Assembly: GCF_002836975.1 (NCBI RefSeq)
Contig: NZ_NIJK01000012.1
Location: 34,367-98,366 of the forward strand
Length of the DNA stretch: 64,000 bases
Direction: 5' to 3'
Origin: Shewanella indica
GTDB lineage: Bacteria > Pseudomonadota > Gammaproteobacteria > Enterobacterales > Shewanellaceae
In this document: positions 7,583-15,115 of the stretch, in pieces
Position numbering within the stretch: the stretch's first letter is position 1
Layout: each line of letters starts with the position of its first letter
Program-made: the position numbers and the translations under genes
The notes under the pieces: generated by a model
Seen by the model: the letters and a program-made list of their open reading frames with translations, nothing else
What the model was told of the DNA's origin: nothing
Database searches by the model: none

Positions 7583-8428
7583 ATGAAACGCATTGTTATT
7601 GCCCTGGCGCTGCTTATTGCGCTCAGTGCCTGCTCCACCAAGGTCAGCTATTATTTCCTCGATTGGGCCATAGAGTGGCAGCTGGAAGATTATGTCACTC
7701 TCGACCGGCAACAGGAGCAGGCGTTTGACGCCATTCTCGACCCTTTTCTCGCCTGGCATCGCCGCCAGGAGCTACCCAGATACAGTGCCCAGTTAAAAAC
7801 GCTGCAAACCGAGCTTGCCGATGGCACTTTAACGCCACAGAGTTGGCGCCATCATGTGGATACGGCAAGAGATCACTGGTTTCGGCTGTTTGCCCAGGTG
7901 TTTGACGATCTTTTGCCCCTTATCGCCTCTTTGAGTGACAAACAGGTCGCCCAGGTGATTGCCAAACTGGAGGCCGATGAGCAGGAGCTGGTGGATGAAT
8001 ACAAGGACAAGAACCAGGAACAACTGATTGAAGATGCGGATGAACGGCTGGAGGAGCTGTTTGCCGATTGGCTGGGGCGTTTGAGTGAGCAGCAAAAGGC
8101 CCTGATCCATGAGCACAACAGCCGCCGACTGGCGACCCTGGATATGTGGCTCGAGTATCGTCACGAGTGGCTCCGGCAGTTCAAACAAGCCTTGCTGCAA
8201 CGCAGTGATTCTGACTTGTTGGCGCAGCGCTTGCGGCTGCTGATGACATCGCCCGATGAGCTCAAGTCAGATGTGCACAAGCAGAAATTGGCGCAGAACA
8301 CGGAAAACTTCGGCATGCTGTTATTGCAACTGCACCAGAGCCTGAGTGAGCGCCAGCAAAAACACTTCAAGCGTAAGCTGGGCAACTTGATTGACGATCT
8401 GGATGAACTGAGTCAGGCATCGCCTTGA
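7583..8428 (+). CDS. DUF6279-type lipoprotein
   Basis: This 281-residue protein has a lipoprotein signal (MKRIVIALALLIALSAC, Cys17). The rest is almost entirely alpha-helical, acidic and Gln/Leu-rich, with probable coiled coils. The block beginning KVSYYFLDWAIEWQLEDYVT and the LDPFLAWHRRQELPRY segment are characteristic of the uncharacterised DUF6279 lipoproteins. It starts 52 bases after the thiamine kinase gene and may be read through from that operon, though nothing else links it to thiamine. Function is unknown. Confidence 0.75.
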   Translation: MKRIVIALALLIALSACSTKVSYYFLDWAIEWQLEDYVTLDRQQEQAFDAILDPFLAWHRRQELPRYSAQLKTLQTELADGTLTPQSWRHHVDTARDHWFRLFAQVFDDLLPLIASLSDKQVAQVIAKLEADEQELVDEYKDKNQEQLIEDADERLEELFADWLGRLSEQQKALIHEHNSRRLATLDMWLEYRHEWLRQFKQALLQRSDSDLLAQRLRLLMTSPDELKSDVHKQKLAQNTENFGMLLLQLHQSLSERQQKHFKRKLGNLIDDLDELSQASP

Positions 8429-8437
8429 GTTGGCACA

Positions 8438-8505
8438 GCCCTGAGCTTATGAGGCAGACATAGCCCTGAGCTTATGAGGCAGACATAACCCTGAGCTTAT
8501 GGGGT
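8438..8505 (+). repeat. 25-bp tandem repeat, about 2.7 copies, intergenic
   Basis: The unit GCCCTGAGCTTATGAGGCAG plus ACATA occurs at 8438-8462 and again identically at 8463-8487, with a partial, diverged third copy to about 8505. It lies just past the stop of the DUF6279 lipoprotein gene. No gene is visible in the rest of 8429-8704. Confidence 0.9.
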
Positions 8506-8704
8506 CGTAAAGCGGGTCTTTGGTCTGTAGAACGGGCATTGGACCATTTGTCCGCGAACCACGCCTTGCATCCAGGCCCGTAAGCGGACGCAGAGCAGGC
8601 ATGGGACTTGTTTGCAGCTTCCTAAAGTAAAGACTGAAATAAAATCGCTTATTGCCGGGTCAACTGCAACATGACAGGAATACTCCCCGAATAAGGAGGT
8701 TTTC

Positions 8705-9316
8705 ATGCAAGCCATCATTCAAACCTATGCGGCATTTTTGAAATCACTGCGACACTTCGATGGCCTGGCACCTTTGGCGCTGCGGCTCTATCTGGCGCCG
8801 GTGCTGGTGCAGGCCGGTTACAACAAACTCAGCCACTTCAGTGACACTGCGGCCTGGTTCGGTAATCCGGACTGGGGGCTGGGCTTGCCCATGCCTGAAG
8901 TGATGGTGGCGCTGGCCGCCGGGACCGAATTTTTTGGTGGCTTGCTGCTTCTGCTCGGGTTGGCCACTCGGCTGGTGGCTATCCCCATGAGTATTACCAT
9001 GTTGGTGGCGGCCTTCAGTGTGCACTGGTCCAACGGCTGGCTGGCGATTGCCGATCCCTCATCCTGGCTCGCAAACGACAGGGTGATGGCTTCGGTGGAG
9101 AAGCTTGAGCGGGCCAAGGGGATACTGCAGGAGCACGGCAATTACGACTGGCTTACCAGTTCGGGTAACCTGGTGATCCTCAACAACGGCATTGAGTTTG
9201 CGGCTACTTATTTCATTATGCTGTTGGTATTGCTGTTTATGGGCGGCGGCCGTTACACCAGTGTGGACTATTTTATTGGCCGTAAATGGCTGCCCAAAAC
9301 CGCTAACCTCGGCTGA
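8705..9316 (+). CDS. DoxX-family membrane protein
   Basis: The 203-residue protein shows the DoxX pattern: LALRLYLAPVLVQAGYNKL near the N-terminus, four hydrophobic helices (about residues 20-40, 65-90, 90-110 and 155-180) and the ATEFFGGLLLLLGLATRL-type block (here AAGTEFFGGLLLLLGLATRL). It has an insertion of about 45 residues between helices 3 and 4 (WLANDRVMASVEKLERAKG). A strong AAGGAGG ribosome-binding site precedes the ATG. DoxX-like proteins are linked to thiosulphate oxidation in archaea and to redox stress in bacteria; the role here is unknown. Confidence 0.83.
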   Translation: MQAIIQTYAAFLKSLRHFDGLAPLALRLYLAPVLVQAGYNKLSHFSDTAAWFGNPDWGLGLPMPEVMVALAAGTEFFGGLLLLLGLATRLVAIPMSITMLVAAFSVHWSNGWLAIADPSSWLANDRVMASVEKLERAKGILQEHGNYDWLTSSGNLVILNNGIEFAATYFIMLLVLLFMGGGRYTSVDYFIGRKWLPKTANLG

Positions 9317-9416
9317 TTGTTGCTTAAAACAAGTCGTCCTGCTTTTTTGCCTCTGGCGATCCGGGGCGGATTTGGTATCCTGTGAATTCATTGATATCTC
9401 AGCTGAGGATCGCGCA

Positions 9417-9965
9417 TTGGACGCACTTACTCTTCTTCTTACCCGTCAATCATGTCCACGACTGCAGGCTCCGGCGCCGAATGAGGCGCAACTGAAAATT
9501 ATCCTGGATGCCGCGGCCAGAGTACCGGATCACGGTGGCCTGGCGCCCTGGGAGTTTATTATTGCTACCGGCGAAGGGCTCAATCGCCTGGCGGATATTT
9601 TTGTGGCGGCCGCAACAGCAGATGGTGCCGACGAGGGCTTTATCAACAAGGCTGCCGGTATGCCGCTCAGGGCGCCTATGGTGATAACCGTGGTTGCCAA
9701 GACCAAAGATCATCCCAAGGTCCCTGAGTTGGAGCAGCAATTGGCAGCCGGCTGCGCCGTGATGGCGATGCAGCAGGCCGCATTTGCCCAGGGGCTTGGC
9801 GGAATATGGCGCACTGGTGCCTTTGCCTTTGACTCTACGGTCAATACGGCGTTGGGGCTTGATGGCAGCGATCAGATAGTGGGTTTTCTCTATCTGGGCA
9901 CCCCTGTGGTTGAAGCGCCGCTCAAAGCCACCAAAGAGGGCAGCGCCTTTGCCCGCTATCTCTGA
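9417..9965 (+). CDS. YdjA-like nitroreductase family protein (TTG start)
   Basis: The 182-residue protein aligns from its first residues with E. coli YdjA (MDALxLLxxRxSxxRLxxPAP pattern; then AARVPDHGGLAPWEF). YdjA is a minimal FMN-dependent nitroreductase. The start must be the TTG at 9417: GAGGA lies eight bases upstream, the encoded MDALTLLLTRQS is the family N-terminus, and no ATG fits. The substrate is unknown. It is separated from DoxX by about 100 bases and converges on the ODP-like gene. Length equals the family norm. Confidence 0.87.
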   Translation: MDALTLLLTRQSCPRLQAPAPNEAQLKIILDAAARVPDHGGLAPWEFIIATGEGLNRLADIFVAAATADGADEGFINKAAGMPLRAPMVITVVAKTKDHPKVPELEQQLAAGCAVMAMQQAAFAQGLGGIWRTGAFAFDSTVNTALGLDGSDQIVGFLYLGTPVVEAPLKATKEGSAFARYL

Positions 9966-9995
9966 TAGCTGCCGGACACTCAATGGCGGAGAATT

Positions 9996-10018
9996 TGCCA
10001 TGAGCTAAGCTCATGGCA
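9996..10018. terminator. perfect hairpin between convergent genes
   Basis: TGCCATGAGC (9996-10005) pairs perfectly with GCTCATGGCA (10009-10018) across a three-base loop. It lies between the convergent nitroreductase and ODP-like genes. There is no clean T run, so terminator function is probable rather than shown. Confidence 0.5.
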
Positions 10019-10032
10019 TCAAGCTATTACAT

Positions 10033-10773
10033 TCAGTTGCCTGTGACCGCAACCCCCACTTCCAGGCGTTCAAACCAGTCGAGAAACTCAGGTATCTGCT
10101 CGCCCCTGAATATCCGTCCGTGCTGCGGACATAAATAGTCCAGCTCCAGCTCTCTCACTCTGGCTATCCAGTCCTGTTTGGCGCGGTTGGAGGGCATCCA
10201 TCTTTGATGAAAAAAGCGCATCTTCTCGGTATGACGGCCAAAGTCATCGACAAACAGCCCGGCATCCGTGTCTTCCAGTGCCGCACCTATATCGCCTGAC
10301 ATAAGTATCTTGCCGACAGGGTCGTAGACATGAAAATTGCCGGAAGCGTGCAGATAATGCGCCGGGATAAACTGCACCTCTACGCCATCAAGCGTCAGCT
10401 TGCCGCCTTGATCTTTAATGGCCTGGTATTGGATATGCTCCATCCCGAAATGGCGGATGAAACCTTCCCAAATCCAGGGCGCGTGCAGCTGGGCCAGCTC
10501 CAGCGTCTGATCCCACAACCCCAGGGAGGAGATGATATCGGGATCCTGGTGGGAGGCGAATAGATGGGTGAGCTGCTCTATGGGGATGTGACAAACCACA
10601 TTGGCCAGCATGGGGGCAAATAGCTCTATGCCCCCCGGGTCCATCAGCAAAGCCTGCTCGGCAGTGACCAACATATATTGATTGGTGTCTATGATGCCGT
10701 CGGGTTTGTCCGGATCCCGGCCAAAATAGATCCATTTGTGGCTATGGGTTTCCAACAAGAGTTGGCTCTTCAT
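10033..10773 (-). CDS. ODP-like diiron metallo-beta-lactamase-fold protein
   Basis: The 246-residue protein has the metallo-beta-lactamase fold of flavodiiron proteins but no flavodoxin domain. Candidate iron ligands are His75, Asp77 and Asp79 (SHQDPDI), His142 (IPAHYLH), Asp161 (LMSGDIG) and His218 (CPQHGRI). The usual Glu of HxExDH is Asp and the final His is Ile80, so this is not a canonical oxygen reductase. Free-standing diiron domains of this kind (ODP) act as oxygen sensors for chemotaxis in Treponema. The adjacent upstream gene, 12 bases away on the same strand, encodes a receptor-tip-like helical protein, which supports a sensor role here. The start has GGGAG upstream. Confidence 0.8.
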   Translation of the reverse strand: MKSQLLLETHSHKWIYFGRDPDKPDGIIDTNQYMLVTAEQALLMDPGGIELFAPMLANVVCHIPIEQLTHLFASHQDPDIISSLGLWDQTLELAQLHAPWIWEGFIRHFGMEHIQYQAIKDQGGKLTLDGVEVQFIPAHYLHASGNFHVYDPVGKILMSGDIGAALEDTDAGLFVDDFGRHTEKMRFFHQRWMPSNRAKQDWIARVRELELDYLCPQHGRIFRGEQIPEFLDWFERLEVGVAVTGN

Positions 10774-10785
10774 CCCTGTACTCCC

Positions 10786-11394
10786 TTATTGTTCAAGTAA
10801 TTGAATCGCCTTATCTACCTGAGTGCGGATCGCGCCGGCAGCAGCATCGACCCGGTTGGCAACATGGTTGAAAGTGGCCTGATCGGCGGGTTTTATCCGG
10901 CAGGCTTCGATGCGGCACAGCGAGGCCAGCACTTTAGCGGTTTTCAGCTGCTGGCAGAGCTCTTCCAATTGCAATTCAATGTCCAGGCTCAGGCGTTTGC
11001 ACTGCTGCTCAAGGGCCGTAAAGTGTTGGCTGTTCTTCTCCAGCGCCGGCATGATGCTGTCGCCATAACGGGCTTTGCGGGCTTTCTCCCTGGCGCGGGC
11101 AAATTGCAGCATCGCCTTGCGGACTCTGGTCTGCTCGCTGGTCAGGCGGCTGATGGTCTGCGCCAGATGATTGATTTTCGCGGCTGAGTGGGTGGTGAAA
11201 TGCGCCAGTTCGTCGATGGAGTGGGTCAGCGCCTTGAAGCCCAGTGCCATGCTGCCGGCACGAATCGATGCCGCCTGGGCATTGCTGGCGATAATATTGA
11301 TCTCTTTGCAGTGGCCCTGAGTCTTTTCCAGTTCGGCGGCTATGATGGCGGCACGAACATAGAACTGACGCGTTGGTTGACGTTCTGATCCCAT
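10786..11394 (-). CDS. short soluble methyl-accepting-chemotaxis-like helical protein
   Basis: This 202-residue helical protein has no membrane segment or signal peptide. Residues about 33-85 resemble a chemoreceptor signalling tip: INIIASNAQAASIRAG matches the IxxIAxQTNLLALNAAIEAARAG region in part, followed by GFKALTHSIDELA in place of GRGFAVVADEVRKLA. The match is degenerate, with most CheA/CheW-contact residues changed. The remainder is predicted coiled coil, with several Cys-containing helices near the C-terminus. It is first in a two-gene unit with the ODP-like diiron protein. I infer an oxygen-responsive signalling partner; binding to CheA/CheW is uncertain. The ribosome-binding site is weak. 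Confidence 0.65.
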   Translation of the reverse strand: MGSERQPTRQFYVRAAIIAAELEKTQGHCKEINIIASNAQAASIRAGSMALGFKALTHSIDELAHFTTHSAAKINHLAQTISRLTSEQTRVRKAMLQFARAREKARKARYGDSIMPALEKNSQHFTALEQQCKRLSLDIELQLEELCQQLKTAKVLASLCRIEACRIKPADQATFNHVANRVDAAAGAIRTQVDKAIQLLEQ

Positions 11395-11594
11395 AATTCA
11401 CTGTTTTACAGTCATAATCCTGTTTGAGAGTATAGAAGATAATTCACTTCCCAACCGGCGCGAGCCGATTTTTCCCGTCAATGGATTCAAGCCATAACTC
11501 AAGCGCTTGAATTTGCACTTTGTTTAGCTTGAAGAACCGCTTTGAGAATAGATAATTAGTGTTGTAACCATATGAATTAAAAGTTTTATTTTGA

Positions 11595-11623
11595 TTGTCA
11601 GCCTAAATCGAATGCTCTAGTAT
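11595..11623 (+). promoter_or_regulatory. sigma-70-like promoter of the 2OG oxygenase gene
   Basis: TTGTCA (11595-11600) and TAGTAT (11618-11623) are separated by exactly 17 bases. Transcription should start near 11630, directly before a terminator-like hairpin. Upstream, at 11499-11510, is the perfect 12-base palindrome TCAAGCGCTTGA. Confidence 0.6.
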
Positions 11624-11640
11624 CCGCAACTATCAGAACC

Positions 11641-11671
11641 AGCCCCTGCTTTATTCGAGTGGGGGCTTTTT
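11641..11671 (+). terminator. terminator-like hairpin in the leader (possible attenuator)
   Basis: AGCCCC (11641-11646) pairs with GGGGCT (11662-11667), followed by a T run to 11671. It lies only about 10 bases after the predicted transcription start and about 60 bases before the oxygenase start codon. No gene ends upstream on this strand, so it would act on the oxygenase transcript itself. Confidence 0.6.
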
Positions 11672-11733
11672 AGGTTGTGGCTTTGTCAGTACACAGGCAA
11701 CAACAGCCGCAGCATTTCAGAGAGGATACCCAT

Positions 11734-12357
11734 TTGGTTTCGCTGTTAGACGATGAACTATTGGACAGGATTGCCGATGCACTTACGGACAAGGGATACA
11801 TAGTGCTTGAGGATGTGCTGCCGGAGACATTGAGCCGCGCGTTGCTGGATAAGGTTAACCACTCGCCGGTAGAGAGTTTTCGCTGGGCTGAAATCGGCCG
11901 TGGCAATGAGCGTGTTCGCGAACAGGAGATACGTTCAGACAGGATCCGCTGGTTGCATGAAGCACAACAACCGGATGCCGACTATTTGGAATACATGGCC
12001 TGCTTGCGTCATGGGCTTAACCAGCGCCTGTTTATGGGGCTATTCGATTATGAAAGCCATTACGCCTTTTATCGCCCTGGTACTTTTTACCGTAAACACT
12101 TAGATGCGCTGCGGGGCAGTCGCAACCGGATTTTGACCACGGTATTTTTTTTGAACCCCGATTGGCAACAGGGTGATGGCGGTGAGCTGATGCTCTATGA
12201 AGAGGACGACGCTTTGCTTGAGCAGATCCCGCCGAGAATGGGCACTCTGGTGATCTTCCTGAGTGAGCGTTTCCCCCATGAAGTACTGCCAACCCATAAA
12301 GATCGCGCCAGCATAGCCGGTTGGTTTCGGGTAGCCGGTAGCTATGAACTACCATAA
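11734..12357 (+). CDS. 2-oxoglutarate/Fe(II)-dependent oxygenase
   Basis: The 207-residue protein has the 2OG oxygenase core: YRKHLDALRG supplies the HxD iron ligands, FPHEVLP the distal His, and the SIAGWFR segment the 2-oxoglutarate-binding Arg. SRNRILTTVFFLNPDWQQGDGGEL is the typical strand II region, seen also in prolyl 4-hydroxylase-like proteins. I chose the TTG at 11734 because GAGAGGA lies seven bases upstream; the in-frame GTG at 11677 has no site and sits next to the terminator hairpin. It is cytoplasmic and divergent from the ODP operon. The substrate, protein or small molecule, is unknown. Confidence 0.82.
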   Translation: MVSLLDDELLDRIADALTDKGYIVLEDVLPETLSRALLDKVNHSPVESFRWAEIGRGNERVREQEIRSDRIRWLHEAQQPDADYLEYMACLRHGLNQRLFMGLFDYESHYAFYRPGTFYRKHLDALRGSRNRILTTVFFLNPDWQQGDGGELMLYEEDDALLEQIPPRMGTLVIFLSERFPHEVLPTHKDRASIAGWFRVAGSYELP

Positions 12358-12438
12358 ATAACACTACTGGCATGTTGCCTCTGGGCGGTATTTTTGAGCA
12401 CAAGCTAAATCCAGGGGCATCAGGCTTATGCAGTAGCT

Positions 12439-13326
12439 TCAGCTAACACTCGGTGAGCGGAGAATCTCTTCATCTACCCAATGGAGCAGTTTTTTGATGG
12501 CTTTGGATAGCACTTGGTTCTGGCGCACTATATATCCCAGGCTGGCCGAGGGGAAACTGGGCAGTGGCGTCATGCAGGACTGTAGGTTGAGTTTGGGATG
12601 CAGGGCAAAGTCCGGCACTATGGCAATACCGAAACCGGCTTCGGCCCAGTCTATTTGGGCATCCACGCTGCCCACTTCCATGATGCGATATTCCGGTAGT
12701 TTGAGCTCGGGAAGCGCCGGGTCAATCAGATCCCGGGTGCGGGTATCATGTCCCAGCAGTATCAAGGTAGGTGCTTCCTGCGGGCTTGGGACTTTACCCT
12801 TCTGCCAGGTCTTGAGATCATTGCCCAAGGCGTACCATTTTACTTGTTTTAGCTCGGTAAAATGCAGCGGCTGACTCTCTTTTTGCGCCATAACAAAGCC
12901 GAGATCGGCCTTGGCACTTTTTACCAGGTCTGCTGCCTGGGAGGAGGTGGTGTTCAGCAACGTCAGGTCGATGCCGGGGAATTCGGTTTTGAACGACTGA
13001 AAAGGGCCTATCAGCAGCCATCTGGAAATGATATCGCTGGCGGCTATGGTCATGGTGCCCTGGCACAGATCATTGATGGCGTTGAGATCGGCCTGGCAGC
13101 TTTGCAGCTCCATCAGGGTGTTGTGTGCACTCCTTAACAAGCGCTCACCGGCTTGGGTCAGCCGAAATGGATTACGCTCAATCAGCTTTACCCGGGTGGT
13201 TTGCTCCAACTGCTTGATATGCAAGCTGACATTGGGTTGAGTCATATGCAGCTCATTGGCTGCCTTGCCGAAGTGTTCCAGGCGGGCCAGGGTGACAAAG
13301 GTCTTAAGCCAATGGAGTTCGAGCAT
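12439..13326 (-). CDS. LysR-family transcriptional regulator
   Basis: The 295-residue protein has the LysR N-terminal winged helix (residues 1-60, LHWLKTFVTLARLEHFGKAA and MTQPNVSLHIKQLE) and an effector domain from about residue 90. It is divergent from the adenylosuccinate synthetase paralogue with 216 bases between starts, the usual arrangement for a LysR protein and its target. The intergenic region holds AT-rich dyads (ATGATTATTAATTTTTCTTA region near 13472-13492). The effector is unknown, but a purine-related metabolite is a reasonable guess from the neighbour. Confidence 0.88.
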   Translation of the reverse strand: MLELHWLKTFVTLARLEHFGKAANELHMTQPNVSLHIKQLEQTTRVKLIERNPFRLTQAGERLLRSAHNTLMELQSCQADLNAINDLCQGTMTIAASDIISRWLLIGPFQSFKTEFPGIDLTLLNTTSSQAADLVKSAKADLGFVMAQKESQPLHFTELKQVKWYALGNDLKTWQKGKVPSPQEAPTLILLGHDTRTRDLIDPALPELKLPEYRIMEVGSVDAQIDWAEAGFGIAIVPDFALHPKLNLQSCMTPLPSFPSASLGYIVRQNQVLSKAIKKLLHWVDEEILRSPSVS

Positions 13327-13444
13327 AGCAGCCTCTTTAAGGGTTTTTTAAACGGTACTTTTGACGTTTGAGGGGCAGGCGCTTTATGGTTGGCGGCTTG
13401 GTCATGGCAATTGCCCACTATCTTCGATTCCGATGCAAAATATC

Positions 13445-13474
13445 CTGATATGGATTTCTTATCAAGCTTATAAT
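13445..13474 (+). promoter_or_regulatory. probable promoter for the purA paralogue
   Basis: A consensus -10, TATAAT, is at 13469-13474, with a weak -35-like CTGATA at 13445-13450 and an 18-base spacer. A weak -35 fits activation by the divergent LysR protein. Confidence 0.45.
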
Positions 13475-13542
13475 GATTATTAATTTTTCTTATTCATGCC
13501 GTGGTCATAGGATAGACAGGTTTTTGTTTAGGAGAACTGGAA

Positions 13543-14799
13543 ATGTCGTCTATTGTTGTAGTTGGTGCAAACTGGGGTGATGAAGGTAAAGGCCGTATCG
13601 TGGACTATCTGGCAGATAGCGCGGCGGCGAGTATACGTTTTCAGGGCGGCAACAATGCCGGCCACACAGTTGTGAATGACTTTGGTACATTCAAACTGCA
13701 TCAACTGCCTAGCGGCGTATTCAATCCAAGTTGTTTGGCGGTATTGGGTCCCGGCATGGTGATAAGCCCGGCGCCACTTTCCGAAGAGATTGCCGAGGTA
13801 AAAGCCGCCGGCGTCAATGTCAATCTGTGCATTTCCGACCGGGCGACTCTGTGCCTGCCAATCCACGCCATTGAAGATACTCTGGAAGAAGAGCGTCTCG
13901 GTGACGGCGCTTATGGTTCTACCCGCCAGGGCATTGCCCCGGCTTACGGTGACCGGGTAATGAAAAAAGGCATTCTGGTGGGTTGGTTGAAGCAGCCTGA
14001 AGTACTGCGTGAACGTATCCAGTTTATGCTGGACTGGAAACTGCCGCAGCTTAAGGCGCTGTATCCCTCTTTTGAATTTTCGCAAACCGCAGAAGAGATG
14101 ACCGCCTGGTTGCTGGAAGTGTCCGCACCTTGGCGTGATGCCATCTGCAACGTGAGTGAGCCGCTGAAAGCGCTGCAGGCAAAAGATCAAAACCTGCTTT
14201 TTGAAGCCCAGTTGGGCGCGGGTCGTGATCTTGTTTACGGTGAATACCCTTGGACCACTTCTTCTAACGTGACCGCTGCTTATGCCGGTCTTGGCAGTGG
14301 TTTACCGGCACTGCGCCCCGAGCGGGTGATTGCGGTAGCCAAGTCCTTCAGCTCCTCCGTTGGAACCGGCACCTTGATCACCGCCATGGAAGAGCAGGAC
14401 AACTTCCGCGAAGCCGCCAATGAGTACGGCGCGGTAACCGGGCGTCCCCGTGATATGGGCTATTTCGATGCTGTGGCCACCCGCAACGGTGTCGAGCTGC
14501 AGGCGGCGACCGAAGTGGCGCTGACCAAGCTGGATTGTTTGAGTGGGATGCAGGATCTGAAAATCTGCATCGATTATCAGGGCGATCACAGCGAAAACCC
14601 GATTTGGCCACAAACCTCTGCTTTGGCGCCTGTTTATGAGCAGATGGAAGGCTGGAGCGAAGACATCACGGCTTGCCGCACCTTTGAGAGCCTGCCACTG
14701 GCGGCACAAAAGTACGTGCAGCGGGTTGAAGAGCTGATGGGTGTTCCGGTGAAAATGATCTCTGTTGGCCCAGAGCGGGCGCAGATGATCCTGCGTTAA
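13543..14799 (+). CDS. purA: divergent adenylosuccinate synthetase (PurA paralogue)
   Basis: The 418-residue protein is clearly PurA-family: GANWGDEGKG with catalytic Asp13, GGNNAGHTVV with His41, the TSSNVTAAYAGLGSGL block and a GVPVKMISVGPER ending. It condenses IMP and aspartate with GTP in standard enzymes. Several positions differ from E. coli PurA. The GAQG segment that contacts IMP is AQLG here, the partner-subunit RR around Arg143 is KK, and the aspartate loop TGRRRRTG is TGRPRDMG. It is paired with a divergent LysR regulator instead of the usual hfl/rnr neighbourhood, so I infer a second, specialised copy. Asp13 argues against a PurZ enzyme. The start has AGGAGAACTGG upstream. Confidence 0.85.
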   Translation: MSSIVVVGANWGDEGKGRIVDYLADSAAASIRFQGGNNAGHTVVNDFGTFKLHQLPSGVFNPSCLAVLGPGMVISPAPLSEEIAEVKAAGVNVNLCISDRATLCLPIHAIEDTLEEERLGDGAYGSTRQGIAPAYGDRVMKKGILVGWLKQPEVLRERIQFMLDWKLPQLKALYPSFEFSQTAEEMTAWLLEVSAPWRDAICNVSEPLKALQAKDQNLLFEAQLGAGRDLVYGEYPWTTSSNVTAAYAGLGSGLPALRPERVIAVAKSFSSSVGTGTLITAMEEQDNFREAANEYGAVTGRPRDMGYFDAVATRNGVELQAATEVALTKLDCLSGMQDLKICIDYQGDHSENPIWPQTSALAPVYEQMEGWSEDITACRTFESLPLAAQKYVQRVEELMGVPVKMISVGPERAQMILR

Positions 14800-14815
14800 C
14801 AAGGTTGCCTGTTTA

Positions 14816-14861
14816 TGCCCAAGTCTCTCCGTGTGTGACATAGTTAAGGGAGGCTTGGGCA
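14816..14861 (+). terminator. long hairpin after the purA paralogue
   Basis: TGCCCAAGTCTCTCC (14816-14830) pairs with GGGAGGCTTGGGCA (14848-14861) with a few mismatches. It begins 17 bases after the stop codon. There is no T run, so it may be a weak terminator or an RNA-stabilising structure. The rest of 14862-15040 shows nothing recognisable. Confidence 0.5.
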
Positions 14862-15040
14862 TCATAGTATTTGTTAATTGACCTAGCTTTATTTGGGTCA
14901 TTGTGCTTTCTTTGCTGTTAGCTATTTCCCCTCCGCATTGCAATTTATTGCCGTGCCCTTTGAACTGACCTGCTGTTATCATTGGCTTTGATTTTTACAG
15001 TCGTTTTGAAAGAAACCATTTGTTAACATTTAATCTGGTT

Positions 15041-15090
15041 TAATGATTTATTCATGTTAGTCTGGTATTTAAACAAGCGTTAAATCATTA
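15041..15090. promoter_or_regulatory. 10-bp inverted repeat upstream of a GNAT gene
   Basis: TAATGATTTA (15041-15050) and TAAATCATTA (15081-15090) are perfect inverted copies 30 bases apart, ending 25 bases before the start codon. They could be an operator pair or a hairpin in the leader. The region is AT-rich, so chance cannot be excluded. Confidence 0.35.
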
Positions 15091-15115
15091 TCTTGCATTA
15101 TTAGGGAGGCAAATC

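Noticed and set aside
13543..14799. PurZ (diaminopurine genome) synthetase
   Set aside because: The catalytic Asp13 that PurZ enzymes replace is retained, and no phage or DNA-polymerase partner is nearby.
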